Positions 56,115 to 64,000 of a stretch of 64,000 bases of DNA are shown in pieces. The DNA comes from Corynebacterium sp. HMSC078H07 (GTDB taxonomy: Bacteria > Actinomycetota > Actinomycetes > Mycobacteriales > Mycobacteriaceae), in contig NZ_KV810519.1 of the NCBI RefSeq assembly GCF_001812805.1, positions 139,357-203,356 on the forward strand, given 5' to 3'. The notes beneath the pieces are model-generated. The model made no database searches, was not told the DNA's origin, and saw only the letters and a program-made list of their open reading frames with translations. Both the position numbers and the translations under genes were made by a program. Each line of letters begins with the position of its first letter. Position 1 is the first letter of the stretch.

Positions 56115-56615
56115 ATGGAACCGCTTGTTGGCCTGATCATGGGGTCTGATTCGGATTGGCCTACCGTCAAGCCGGCCGCCGAGGTGCTCGCCGAATTCGG
56201 TGTGCCGTTCGAGGTCGGTGTGGTCAGCGCTCACCGCACCCCGGAGAAGATGCTGGCCTATGCCAAGTCCGCGCATGAACGCGGGCTGAAGGCCATCATC
56301 GCCTGCGCTGGTGGTGCCGCACACCTGCCGGGAATGGTGGCCGCGGCTACGCCGCTTCCGGTCATCGGTATTCCGCGCGCACTCAAGGATCTCGATGGTC
56401 TTGATTCTCTACTCTCCATCGTGCAGATGCCGGGCGGAGTGCCGGTAGCTACGGTGTCCATCGGCGGCGCGAAAAACGCCGGCCTGCTTGCCGTGCGTAT
56501 CCTTTCCGCCGGTGATCCCGCGTTGGTGGAGAAGATGGCTGAGTACCAGGAAAACATGGCCGCTGAGGTGGAGAAGAAGGACGCGAACCTGCGTTCCCAG
56601 CTTCTGGGGGAGTAG
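56115..56615 (+). CDS. purE: N5-carboxyaminoimidazole ribonucleotide mutase
   Basis: 166 residues. The class I PurE signature [26 protein letters not shown] and [13 protein letters not shown] with the catalytic His are present. It isomerises N5-CAIR to CAIR. It is the second gene of the purKE operon with AAAGGAGAG before the ATG. Its stop directly abuts the stop of the convergent ribokinase gene. Confidence 0.97.
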   Translation: MEPLVGLIMGSDSDWPTVKPAAEVLAEFGVPFEVGVVSAHRTPEKMLAYAKSAHERGLKAIIACAGGAAHLPGMVAAATPLPVIGIPRALKDLDGLDSLLSIVQMPGGVPVATVSIGGAKNAGLLAVRILSAGDPALVEKMAEYQENMAAEVEKKDANLRSQLLGE

Positions 56616-57509
56616 TTAGCTAGGTAGCTCGGTGTCCCGGTCGGGGTAGGAGGCCTGCGCGCCCGCGCCGGTCACGGCGAAAGCCCCGACCCGGGCAGCA
56701 TAGCGCGCCGCCTCCACCAGCGAATCGCCCTTCAGAAGTCGCGCGCACAGCGCGCCGGCGAAGGCATCGCCCGCGCCCGTGGTATCCACCGCAGTGACCT
56801 GCGGGGAGGGGACTGCCACGAGGGAAGTCCCCTCGGCGACGAGCGCCCCCTTCGCGCCCAGCGTGAGAACCACCGAGGCAAAGCCAGCCTCCCTTAAACG
56901 CTGCGCCAACTGTGCTGGCGCGCCTTCACCGCTCAACCCCAGCTGTTCCAAGATGAGACCGGCCTCGTGTTCATTGGCCAGCAGCGGATCTGCCTTCAGC
57001 AGTGCATCCCTGTCCACCTTCACAACGGGCGCCAAGTTGATCACCACCCGGCTCGTCGCGAGCTCGACGGCCTTGGCAAAGCCATCAGCGGGAATTTCTC
57101 CCTGGAGGAGAACCAGCTCCGATTCGGTGATGGGGGAGGAGTGGGCGGTGACGAAGGGGGCGTCGACAAGCGCATTGGCTCCCGGCACCACGATGATGGT
57201 GTTTTCGCCCTGCCCATCCACAGTGATGACGGCGAGGCCCGTGACCTCGTCGGTGCGGGCAACATGTTCAAGGTTCACGCCGCTGGCCTCAAGGTAGCGC
57301 ATGGCGGGCGCCGCATAAGCGTCGCTGCCCACCGCGCCCACAAAGGTGACCGGCGCGCCCAGCAGTGCGGCCGCCACCGCCTGGTTAGCTCCTTTGCCAC
57401 CCGCAGTAATCTCACCGCCGTGGCCCAACAATGTTTCGCCCGGCTTCGGATGCCGTGCGGTGTGGACCACGAGGTCAGCGTTGATGGACCCGACTACGCA
57501 CATGCTCAT
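56616..57509 (-). CDS. rbsK: Ribokinase (PfkB family)
   Basis: 297 residues from ATG 57509 (MSMCVVGSINADLVV). PfkB signatures are present: the N-terminal GGKGANQAVAAALLGA and the C-terminal DTTGAGDAFAGALCARL with the catalytic Asp. It phosphorylates ribose to ribose 5-phosphate. No ribose transporter is nearby. It diverges from the YdcF-like gene with 31 bp between start codons. Confidence 0.88.
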   Translation of the reverse strand: MSMCVVGSINADLVVHTARHPKPGETLLGHGGEITAGGKGANQAVAAALLGAPVTFVGAVGSDAYAAPAMRYLEASGVNLEHVARTDEVTGLAVITVDGQGENTIIVVPGANALVDAPFVTAHSSPITESELVLLQGEIPADGFAKAVELATSRVVINLAPVVKVDRDALLKADPLLANEHEAGLILEQLGLSGEGAPAQLAQRLREAGFASVVLTLGAKGALVAEGTSLVAVPSPQVTAVDTTGAGDAFAGALCARLLKGDSLVEAARYAARVGAFAVTGAGAQASYPDRDTELPS

Positions 57510-57540
57510 GCAGACCAGTATGCACGTTAAGCTAAATGGC

Positions 57541-58023
57541 ATGCAGTTTCCGGTTCTAGTGTTGGGCGCGCGCGTGGTGGATGGCCAGCCGGGATCGCTG
57601 CTGCGCAGCCGCCTTGACCGCGCGGTGGTGGCTGCCCGCGTGATGCCGGAGGAACCGGTCATCGTCTCCGGCTTCGGGGAAGCGGACGCCATGGCGCGCT
57701 ACCTCATTGAGCGGGGAGTGAACTCGGGGCGAATCGTCGTAGAGCCGGTAGCGACCAGCACGAATGAAAACCTTGAGCGTGCCCATGCCTTGTGTCCTGG
57801 CTACACCTATTTTCGCGTCGTGACGAATGATTTTCACGTTCTGCGCACGCGGATGTGGGCATGGCATCTGGGGATTCGGGTTCACGTGCATGGCGTTCGT
57901 ACCCCGACAAAGGATCGCGCCTGGAATTATCTTCGCGAGGTCGTGGCCACACCCCATTCGCTGCTGCGCATCGTGTGGCGGCGGGTGGTTGCTTGGAGGG
58001 CTAATTCGGCTCTGCGCAGATAG
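57541..58023 (+). CDS. YdcF/DUF218 family protein
   Basis: 160 residues. DUF218 hallmarks are PVLVLGARVVDGQPG, the segment VIVSGFGEADAMARYLIERGV, EPVATSTNENLERA and VTNDFHVLRTRM. There is no membrane helix, unlike the longer family members. Function unknown (members include SanA/ElyC-like envelope proteins). A TAAGCT hexamer ends 7 bp before the ATG, consistent with a leaderless start. Confidence 0.82.
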   Translation: MQFPVLVLGARVVDGQPGSLLRSRLDRAVVAARVMPEEPVIVSGFGEADAMARYLIERGVNSGRIVVEPVATSTNENLERAHALCPGYTYFRVVTNDFHVLRTRMWAWHLGIRVHVHGVRTPTKDRAWNYLREVVATPHSLLRIVWRRVVAWRANSALRR

Positions 58024-58034
58024 CCGCTCCGTGT

Positions 58035-58148
58035 AGATGGTCCCTCAACTCTGGTTTCTTTAGCCTGCAAAGGGACCATGTGTGGCCTTTAAACTGACCC
58101 CAAGTGGTCCCTTTACAGCGTAAAGGGACCGGACTACAGGGACCATCT
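58035..58148. repeat. Nested inverted repeats built from GGTCCCT
   Basis: Five copies of the heptamer: forward at 58039-58045 and 58106-58112, inverted at 58071-58077, 58124-58130 and 58138-58144. Perfect pairings include AGATGGTCCCT with AGGGACCATCT (58035-58045/58138-58148), ATGGTCCCT with AGGGACCAT (58037/58071) and GGTCCCTTTA with TAAAGGGACC around CAGCG (58106-58130). No T-run follows. It fills the gap between two convergent genes. Confidence 0.85.
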
Positions 58149-58198
58149 GTGCAGAAGCTCAAAAAGCTGAGGCACAGACAGAGCTGGGGGGCAAAAGG

Positions 58199-58654
58199 CT
58201 AGGTGCCGATGATTACCAGCAGAATCGCAATGAACCAGATGACAAACCAGTGGCGCTTTTGTGGGGTAGTTGGGTTGGTCTTCTGTTCCAGCGCCTTGAT
58301 GAAGTACCACGTTCCGGGCAGGCCAAAGCCGACACCGAATAGTACGTCGCCACTGGTCAGGGCGGCAAAGCCTATCAAGAACGAGAACAGACTCAGCACG
58401 CCCTTGAAGATGGAGAAGCGGTGAATCCTGCTGCCCGCTGACTGCTGTTCGTGCTCGGGAGAATGAACCGGGGCATAGCTCGGCAATGGGGCCGGGGCAT
58501 TGGAACGCTGAGGCTCGGCGAAAGGATCTACAGAAGGGGTCGCAGAAGGCTCGGCATAGTTCTGCCGTGTGGGCTCCGCGAAAGGATTAGCCCCGCGGCC
58601 ACGGAAAGGTTCGGCCGACTCCTCGAAGGGGTTTGAGTCAAAGGGATTGGTCAT
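58199..58654 (-). CDS. Membrane protein with Pro-rich, NPF-repeat N-terminus
   Basis: 151 residues. Residues 1-75 are disordered and carry repeated NPF/DPF-(A/E)EP units (NPFDSNPFEES, NPFAEP, DPFAEP). Three hydrophobic segments follow (FKGVLSLFSFLIGFAALTS, VLFGVGFGLPGTWYF, WFVIWFIAILLVIIG). No recognised domain or catalytic residue; function unknown. Confidence 0.7.
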   Translation of the reverse strand: MTNPFDSNPFEESAEPFRGRGANPFAEPTRQNYAEPSATPSVDPFAEPQRSNAPAPLPSYAPVHSPEHEQQSAGSRIHRFSIFKGVLSLFSFLIGFAALTSGDVLFGVGFGLPGTWYFIKALEQKTNPTTPQKRHWFVIWFIAILLVIIGT

Positions 58655-58692
58655 ATGAATAACCCTAGGCCACAGGTAGTCGCAGCCCCGAA

Positions 58693-59733
58693 TCAGAGCT
58701 TGGACAGCGCCTTGCTGATTCCTTCCATGAGCGTAGGCTGCGATTGCTTGCGCGGATGCGCAATGGCGCGCAGACCCATGTATGCAATCTGGTCGGCAGC
58801 TCGGTTGAGCGGGTCCCCCGCATGGCCCATGACGCGGCGAATCGTGACATCGCAGATGCCGTCAATGTCGTTCCAGGCCTGCTGGAAGCGCGAACGCGAC
58901 CCCGACGACAGACCGCGCCATATACCCCGCGAGCGCACGGCCTTCGAACCTTTCGTCCGGATCTGCTGCACCGCGTCCAATGCGGCGACGGAATCGGACT
59001 CAATGATCGCTTTCGTGGCGCCAACCTTGAGCAGGTATTTCAGCGCCAAGGTAAGAGATTCGAGCTCCAACTCATCGGTACTCGCGGAGGTCTCGCGGGT
59101 GCGCAGGCGGTAGTCGCCATTTCCTGCCACGAAGCACATCGAGCCTTTGAATACGGTATCCGAGGAGGCATCGGTCGCGATGCGTACCGTGGTGCCCTTC
59201 GACCAGGATGAGGCCGTGGAGAAGTTCGGCCACCAGTGCGCTTTGGGGGTTTCTACCTTCACGGCCTGTTTCTTGCGAGGAGCCTCGCCTTCTTTTTTGG
59301 CGCGGCGCGCGGTTATACCGGCCTCTTTGCGCCGCACGGAGCTCGCGCTTCGTGATGCCCTATTCTCCTCCGCAAAGCTTCCCGTCACGGTATAGCCGCG
59401 CTCCTCCAGAGCTGCACGCAGGGCGGTTTGGCGGCGGCCCGTGACGATCCACTTGCGGCCCTTCACGTTCTTCGTGGCCTTCACAAACTCGCGGACGGCC
59501 ACCTCGACGATATCGCCTGCGCGGATGTGGCCCTTGCGTACGAAGCGGGTGTTCTTGGTGTTGACGGCGATGACCCAGCCGTCAATAGTCCCGCCTTCCG
59601 CGGAATCCCAGCGCTCATCCCACAGGGCGATCGCCACGTGCACCGGGGCCGAGACCATGTCTTTGGTGATCTTGCGGGTGCCGTACGTCCGCGACTGATT
59701 TCCCGTGAGGGCAGAGAGCTCGAGTGGTTCCAT
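58693..59733 (-). CDS. RNase H-fold protein with extra N-terminal domain
   Basis: 346 residues. The C-terminal 150 residues show the RNase H active-site order: Asp in RIATDASSD, Glu in ELESLTLALK, Asp in IESDSVAAL, and the late His/Asp in VMGHAGDPLNRAADQIA. The N-terminal 110 residues have a separate fold starting EPLELSALTGNQSRTYGTRKIT, then a Lys/Arg-rich linker. It may process RNA-DNA hybrids, though the DxN/WVxxH variants suggest it is not housekeeping RnhA. The start ATG 59733 is near the divergent sigma-factor gene. Confidence 0.8.
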   Translation of the reverse strand: MEPLELSALTGNQSRTYGTRKITKDMVSAPVHVAIALWDERWDSAEGGTIDGWVIAVNTKNTRFVRKGHIRAGDIVEVAVREFVKATKNVKGRKWIVTGRRQTALRAALEERGYTVTGSFAEENRASRSASSVRRKEAGITARRAKKEGEAPRKKQAVKVETPKAHWWPNFSTASSWSKGTTVRIATDASSDTVFKGSMCFVAGNGDYRLRTRETSASTDELELESLTLALKYLLKVGATKAIIESDSVAALDAVQQIRTKGSKAVRSRGIWRGLSSGSRSRFQQAWNDIDGICDVTIRRVMGHAGDPLNRAADQIAYMGLRAIAHPRKQSQPTLMEGISKALSKL

Positions 59734-59828
59734 AGCCCTTCTAGTAAACCATTAGAGAAGTTCTGTGTAACGCTGGGCTATCAGTTGCCACATACCTAGT
59801 GAGCCCATCAGTAATCTGGAGATTTTTA

Positions 59829-60323
59829 GTGTCTGTCTTAACTTTGCCTGGTTCGCGGAAGCGGGAGTTTTCCCGTCTCTTCCGCGAGCATTACCCGGCG
59901 GTGTTGGCATATCTGCGCCGCCGTGTCCCACCAAGCCATGCCGAAGAGCTGGCTGCTGACGTCTTCGAGCGCGCCTGGGCCGGCTTCGACTCGATGCGTG
60001 GCACGCCACTGCCCTGGTTGTATGGCATCGCCCGCAATGTCATGCGCGAGTTCTACCGCACCCGTAAGGAAACGGAGAACCTCGACGATCATGAGCTGGA
60101 ATCCTATGCCGGCTACGATGCCGTCGACTTGAGCCTCGATATCAGCGAAGCTTTCCTGCGTCTTCCCTCTGCCGACCAGGAAATACTGACCCTCCATGCC
60201 TGGGAGGGGCTCGACCACCCGGAAATCGCCGAGGTCCTGGGCATTTCCCGCAACAACGTCCGCGTGCGTCTGCACCGCGCCCGTACTCATCTATCCGAAC
60301 TCACAGGAGAAACCGATGCCTAA
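59829..60323 (+). CDS. ECF RNA polymerase sigma factor
   Basis: 164 residues from GTG 59829, with GGAG 8 bp upstream; the ATG-like extension to 59799 lacks a ribosome site. Region 2 is FREHYPAVLAYLRRRVPPSHAEELAADVFERAWAGFDS and region 4 is LPSADQEILTLHAWEGLDHPEIAEVLGISRNNVRVRLHRARTHL. It overlaps the downstream gene by 8 bp (ATGCCTAA), the usual arrangement with an anti-sigma factor. Target promoters are unknown. Confidence 0.9.
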   Translation: MSVLTLPGSRKREFSRLFREHYPAVLAYLRRRVPPSHAEELAADVFERAWAGFDSMRGTPLPWLYGIARNVMREFYRTRKETENLDDHELESYAGYDAVDLSLDISEAFLRLPSADQEILTLHAWEGLDHPEIAEVLGISRNNVRVRLHRARTHLSELTGETDA

Positions 60324-61365
60324 CTCTCTCGACCAGCTACGTCAGGCAAACCCCGTTCCAGACGCCGCGCTTTCCGACGATTCCCTCAAGCACTCCGAAG
60401 CCACCCTCGCCCGCATTACCAAGGGGCGCCCGACGTGGACCTATGCTGCGGCCGGTGTGGCGGTCCTCGCGTTGGTCGGCGGTGCGTTTCCACTGCTTAA
60501 TAACTCGGAGCCGGTGGCCTCGGCTTCGGAAATCTTGACCCAGGCCGGCGAAGCTGCCGGTGCGCAGCCTGATGCCGTGGATAAAGGCGTGACCGCCAAG
60601 GAGTACATGAAGCGCGTCGATACCCTCGGCGATGCCACCGCGATTACCGAATATGCGGTGGATGCGAGTGGAGCCGTGGAGGTCTCCTCGCAGGGAGAGG
60701 TCCCGGGCTTTGACCCGCAGCCTTCGGTGAATCCAGAGGACCTCGTCATCGCGACCGACCGTGCGCAGCTGGAGAAGCTTGCGGATACCTTCCCCAACCG
60801 CGCTCTCGGCGCACTGGAATTGCTGCTCCAGCCTGGACTGAGCAGTGAACAGCAAAAGATCACCTATGACATTCTGGCGGATACCGACGGCAACGATGTG
60901 GGCAGCGTCGAAGGCGAAGGCGACGACGAGCTAGTCACCGTGATTCGCGATGCTGATAAGGTCTCCTTCTCCGTCCTCCCTGCCAGCGGCCAGCTGGTGC
61001 GCGTGGTGGGGCTGGTAGGCCCAGACGTGGAAACCACCGTGGATGCCACGGCCATTCTTGACTGCGTCTCCGTCACAGGCTTGGAGGGCCCGGACCGCAT
61101 TTCGCTGGCGTGCGCTGACAATAATTACCTGGTCAACCAGCTGGAATGGAAAAACTGGGGAGCCGATTCCGCGGAGGCGGACGGCGTGGCCATCGAGAAT
61201 GACTGTGACCCCAACTGTGCGGAGGGTAAGTTCAATGAGGAGAGGGTCAAGGTGGTCGTCGATAAGCGCGAGGCGTGTGGCTACCACGCTGAGGTGTACT
61301 CCCGCGTCCGTGTGCAGTACCCCGATGGCCGTGAGGAGGAACAGCCGATTGGCTGCGCTCCCTAA
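60316..61365 (+). CDS. Membrane-anchored partner of the ECF sigma factor, putative anti-sigma factor
   Basis: 349 residues. A cytoplasmic N-terminus (MPNSLDQLRQANPVPDAAL...) is followed by one membrane helix (TWTYAAAGVAVLALVGGAFPLL) and a large exported part. The exported part has an acidic middle and a C-terminal segment with paired cysteines (DCVSVTGLEGPDRISLACADNNY... NDCDPNCAEGKF... ACGYHAEVYS) that recalls small secreted actinobacterial proteins. The layout resembles CU044_5270-type proteins found after ECF sigma genes. No zinc-binding HxxxCxxC motif is seen, so anti-sigma function is inferred from the overlap. Confidence 0.65.
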   Translation: MPNSLDQLRQANPVPDAALSDDSLKHSEATLARITKGRPTWTYAAAGVAVLALVGGAFPLLNNSEPVASASEILTQAGEAAGAQPDAVDKGVTAKEYMKRVDTLGDATAITEYAVDASGAVEVSSQGEVPGFDPQPSVNPEDLVIATDRAQLEKLADTFPNRALGALELLLQPGLSSEQQKITYDILADTDGNDVGSVEGEGDDELVTVIRDADKVSFSVLPASGQLVRVVGLVGPDVETTVDATAILDCVSVTGLEGPDRISLACADNNYLVNQLEWKNWGADSAEADGVAIENDCDPNCAEGKFNEERVKVVVDKREACGYHAEVYSRVRVQYPDGREEEQPIGCAP

Positions 61366-61919
61366 GTAAGTTGGCGCAAGGCGAACTGGCCGTACATATC
61401 CCCTAAAGCCTCGGCGGTGAATTCACCGTCGGGGCTAAACCATTGGGCCACACCGATTCCCATGTCGATGAGCGACCAGCAGGCGATTTTCAAGTTTTCG
61501 GCGCGGAAGTCGCCTTCGTTGACGATGGCCATCCAGCGCGCGACATAGTCGCGGCGTAGCTGCAGGACGACTGACTTGTGGGGTTCTTCGAGGTTGGTGA
61601 GCTCGTTGTTGACCACGCGGACCCGCCGGGCATGAGTGGCGTGGTAGATGACGTGGGCTTTCATGGTGGCGACGAGCTTCTCGCGTGGGTCTTTCAAGCC
61701 CGCGAGTCCGGCAGCGTTAGCGCGGAGGAGGTCCTCCATGGCGGTAATGGTGACCTCGGCGAGGAGTTCTTGCTTGGAGGAGAAGTGATTGTAGAGGCTG
61801 GAGGCGCGCATGCCGACGGCCTTGGCGATGTCCTCCATGCCCGTGGCGTGGTAGCCGCGCTGGTCGAAGAGGTCGAGCGCGGCGGCGGCGATTTGGTCGC
61901 GACGTTTCTGGTTGGCCAC
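61362..61919 (-). CDS. TetR family regulator, KstR2/FadR-like
   Basis: 185 residues. N-terminal helix-turn-helix (IAAAALDLFDQRGYHATGMEDIAKAVGMRASSLYNHFSSKQELL). The C-terminal ligand domain resembles regulators of acyl-CoA metabolism (YHATHARRVRVVNNELTNL). It diverges from the acyl-CoA dehydrogenase gene and probably represses it. Its stop overlaps the sigma-partner gene by 4 bp. Confidence 0.88.
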   Translation of the reverse strand: MANQKRRDQIAAAALDLFDQRGYHATGMEDIAKAVGMRASSLYNHFSSKQELLAEVTITAMEDLLRANAAGLAGLKDPREKLVATMKAHVIYHATHARRVRVVNNELTNLEEPHKSVVLQLRRDYVARWMAIVNEGDFRAENLKIACWSLIDMGIGVAQWFSPDGEFTAEALGDMYGQFALRQLT

Positions 61920-61972
61920 GGTGGGGCGTCCTCCTGTTCTAGCTAATGGTGGTTAGTGTACAGGGCAACTGC

Positions 61973-62001
61973 TTGACAGGTGCCGAGATTCACGTCACAA
62001 T
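61973..62001 (+). promoter_or_regulatory. Promoter of the acyl-CoA dehydrogenase gene with nearby operator candidates
   Basis: TTGACA (61973-61978) and CACAAT (61996-62001) are spaced by 17 bp. Two GCTAAT-containing half-palindromes flank it: CTAATGGTGGTTAG (61943-61956) and GCTAATCGTCATTCG just after the -10. These are candidate TetR sites. GGAG precedes the ATG at 62041. Confidence 0.7.
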
Positions 62002-62040
62002 TATGGCTAATCGTCATTCGTATTACCTGGAGAAGCAACC

Positions 62041-63216
62041 ATGTCCCACAACCTCTTCGAGCGCACCACTGACTTCCTCGGCGTCTTCGACGGCCTCTCT
62101 GAGGCCGATGCTGCTGGCTGGAAACGTGCCGCTCAGTTTCGCGAATACTCCGACCCGGTGATCAACAAGCATTGGCAAGCTTCCGAGTACCCGCTGGACT
62201 TGGTGGAGCGTTTGGGTTCCTTGGATGTGATGACGGACGGGCTGGCTGTGGAAGGCCACGAGCAGATGTCCACGCTCGGTGCTGGTTTGGCGCTCATGGA
62301 AATCACGCGTGCGGATGCTTCGATGGGTACGGTCATCGCAGTTCAGGCAGGATTGGCCATGCGCTCGATTGCGATGCTGGGTTCGGCGGAACAGAAGGCT
62401 TCGTACTTGCCGCAGATGGCCTCGTGTTCTCTGCTCGGTGCTTTTGGGTTGACCGAACCGGACCACGGCTCGGACTCCATCGCTTTGGAAACTACCGCGG
62501 TTCGCGATGGCGACGAATGGGTTCTTAACGGCGAAAAGAAGTGGATTGGCAATGGTGCTTCCGGCGGCATCACCATCATCTATGCCCGTATGGAAGACGG
62601 TAACGTCAGCGGTTTCATCGTCCCGCAGGAAACCCCCGGCTATTCCGCCACCGTGATTGAGGGCAAGCTCTCCCTGCGGGCTATCCACCAGGCGCACATC
62701 ACGTTGACCGATTGCCGCATCCCCGCCGCCAACCAACTTCCGGGCTGCCGCAGCTTCAAGGACGTTTCCCGCGTGCTCACCGCGACACGCATTGGTGTGT
62801 CCTGGATGGCGCTCGGCTCTGCGGTGGCTTGCTACGAGATTGCCCGCTCCTATGTGCTCGAACGCGTTCAATTCGGCCGTGAACTGGCCAAAGCCCAAAT
62901 CATCCAGCAGCGCCTTGCCAACATGGTCTTGGATCTCAGCCAAATGATGCTCACCTGCCGCGAGGTCTCCCAGCGCGAGGAAGCTGGCACCTTGGCCCCG
63001 GAGCAAGCCTCGGCGGCCAAACTCCACAACACGCGTGCCGCGCGGCGCATCGCCGCTGACGCCCGCGACATGCTCGGTGGAGTCGGCATCCTGCTGGAAA
63101 ACGATATCGCTCGCCACTTCGCGGACATTGAGGCCATGCACACCTACGAGGGCACCGACACTGTGCAGTCCCTCATCATGGGCAAGAAGATTACGGGCTT
63201 CTCGGCCTATAAGTAA
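62041..63216 (+). CDS. Acyl-CoA dehydrogenase (glutaryl-CoA dehydrogenase-like)
   Basis: 391 residues, FAD-dependent. LTEPDHGSDS and KKWIGNGASGGIT form the FAD/substrate loops. The catalytic base is probably the Glu of HTYEGTDTVQSLI, the position used in glutaryl- and isovaleryl-type enzymes. It is divergent from a TetR gene and lies next to no other beta-oxidation gene. Substrate chain length is undetermined. The N-terminus lacks a signal peptide. Confidence 0.9.
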   Translation: MSHNLFERTTDFLGVFDGLSEADAAGWKRAAQFREYSDPVINKHWQASEYPLDLVERLGSLDVMTDGLAVEGHEQMSTLGAGLALMEITRADASMGTVIAVQAGLAMRSIAMLGSAEQKASYLPQMASCSLLGAFGLTEPDHGSDSIALETTAVRDGDEWVLNGEKKWIGNGASGGITIIYARMEDGNVSGFIVPQETPGYSATVIEGKLSLRAIHQAHITLTDCRIPAANQLPGCRSFKDVSRVLTATRIGVSWMALGSAVACYEIARSYVLERVQFGRELAKAQIIQQRLANMVLDLSQMMLTCREVSQREEAGTLAPEQASAAKLHNTRAARRIAADARDMLGGVGILLENDIARHFADIEAMHTYEGTDTVQSLIMGKKITGFSAYK

Positions 63217-63250
63217 CCAGCCGGCCGGGGATGTGGAAAGGCTCGCTTGG

Positions 63251-63292
63251 TGGTCCTTCTAGTTTGGTCCTCTTACTTTGGTCCCTTTGCCC
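63251..63292 (+). repeat. Three 14-bp units containing TTGGTCC
   Basis: GGTCC occurs at 63252, 63266 and 63280, exactly 14 bp apart, in units TGGTCCTTCTAGTT, TGGTCCTCTTACTT and TGGTCCCTTTGCCC. The last contains TGGTCCCTTT, which is also in the 58.1-kb nested repeat. Confidence 0.7.
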
Positions 63293-63349
63293 TCGATCGG
63301 CGCCTGCCTTTGAGTTGTGAACATCCCCCTGTTTGACGTGATTGTTACT

Positions 63350-63952
63350 TTACGCGCTCGATGTCTCGGGCGCTAGGGGTTTGCCGTTGTTGATTTCTAC
63401 CGTTTTAGGTGGTGGCTTGTAGACGGATTTCCGGGGTCTGGGTCTGCGGTGCGGGTGCGTCGCGTAGTAGACGGTTTCCTTTGCTCGGCGATGTTCAAGG
63501 ATGTCACGCCACGTGCCTGAATACACTTCACTAGGTGTGTATCCATTCAGCCCGCTGTGGCGGTCACGGTTATTGTATTCGTCGATAATCCTGCCGATGA
63601 CTTTCTGCGCATGCTGGATATCATCATAGGTTTCTAACGCATAGCGGTGATGCTTGATTGTGCGATGTGATGACTCTTCAAATGGGTTGTCATTCGAAAC
63701 ATTCGGCCGAATTAATGACAGCTGCACGCCGTGTTCATCCAGCATGTCCTTCATCATGTGTGAGGTCATGACTTTGCCGTTGTCGGTGTGTACGACTTCA
63801 ACGCTGTGACCGTTGAGCTCCTGGTCAGCAATGACTTGTTCAATCAGGCGTGTAGCGATGGTCTTTTCCTGTCGGTGTTGGACAGTCCATCCCACAACCT
63901 TGCGCGAGTACAAATCCAACGCTGTGTAAAGATGAAAGCCTTTAGCTGGCAT
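63350..63952 (-). pseudogene. IS3-type integrase-core transposase, 5' part missing
   Basis: 200 residues remain: an rve catalytic core with the first Asp in LYTALDLYSRKVVGW, the second in VEVVHTDNGKVM, and the Glu in SNDNPFEESSHRTIKHH, so the DDE triad is present. The normal N-terminal helix-turn-helix and the start of the core are missing; in frame the codon two before the ATG at 63952 is TAG. The break lies 16 bp from an IS6-like terminus at 63968, which explains the truncation. The Pro/Lys/Arg-rich C-terminus is intact. Confidence 0.85.
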
Positions 63953-63967
63953 GTACTATATATGATA

Positions 63968-64000
63968 GGTGCTGTTGCAAAGTTGGGCGGAGAGCCGAGA
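63968..64000. mobile_element. Left terminus of an IS6-family-like element, cut by window edge
   Basis: GGTGCTGTTGCAAA at 63968-63981 matches the consensus end of IS6-family elements such as IS26 or IS6100 (GGCACTGTTGCAAA / GGCTCTGTTGCAAA). The 8 bases before it (ATATGATA) could be one copy of a target duplication. The transposase would lie beyond the window. Confidence 0.8.

Noticed and set aside
58199..58654. NPF/DPF repeats as endocytic-type binding motifs
   Set aside because: The motifs are visible, but bacteria lack the eukaryotic partners; a disordered Pro-rich tail is the simpler reading.

Overview
The window reads as a chromosomal segment of a Corynebacterium (mycolic-acid-producing actinobacterium, GC-rich). 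The markers are a monomeric NADP isocitrate dehydrogenase, a fused AccBC acyl-CoA carboxylase subunit beside AccD1, AccD2 and AccE, an LpdA that is not a true lipoamide dehydrogenase, a single-chain pyruvate carboxylase, and a prpR-prpDBC methylcitrate locus. From memory, the order icd, xthA, trpS, upp, lpdA, prpDBC, pyc, accBC, accD, birA, purKE resembles the C. glutamicum chromosome. The species cannot be fixed from the sequence alone.

Layout. 1-10 kb: 3' part of ppc, an HNH/DUF222 nuclease, an M3 peptidase, a PepSY membrane protein and icd. 10-20 kb: an MFS exporter, xthA, trpS, two membrane proteins, a D,D-carboxypeptidase, a degenerate adenosine deaminase-like protein, a duplicated-domain hypothetical, and an NlpC/P60 hydrolase paired with a small helical protein. 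20-38 kb: upp, an M20 amidohydrolase, lpdA, an Ltp-type lipoprotein-like protein, prpR diverging from prpDBC, pyc, a probably acquired AAA/DUF4143 ATPase, a GNAT protein with a 26-residue upstream ORF, accBC and a sulfurtransferase homologue lacking the catalytic cysteine. 38-46 kb: a Cj0069-type protein, a DUF4282 protein with a long FG-repeat N-terminus, DUF3151, maf, accE, accD2 and accD1. 46-53 kb: a trehalose/maltose-type ABC importer with a TreS-like enzyme. 53-64 kb: birA, a PH-domain protein, acetolactate decarboxylase, purK-purE, ribokinase, an RNase H-like protein, an ECF sigma factor with its partner, a TetR/acyl-CoA dehydrogenase pair, and a broken IS3-type transposase abutting an IS6-like terminus at the right edge.

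Functional themes. Anaplerosis and propionate handling (ppc, pyc, prpDBC, icd) sit next to fatty and mycolic acid precursor supply (accBC, accD1, accD2, accE). birA supplies biotinylation for both AccBC and Pyc. The Tus-like importer and TreS-like enzyme suggest uptake and conversion of trehalose or maltose.

The least explained content is small-scale. It includes 5-codon tandem expansions inside ppc, birA and an RDD protein; decayed 12-14 bp tandem repeats in three intergenic regions; a nested GGTCCCT inverted-repeat cluster; a multi-helix RNA element after accBC; a hairpin switch-like repeat near 41.3 kb; and a duplicated palindrome over the AAA ATPase start. No tRNA, rRNA, CRISPR array or prophage was seen.
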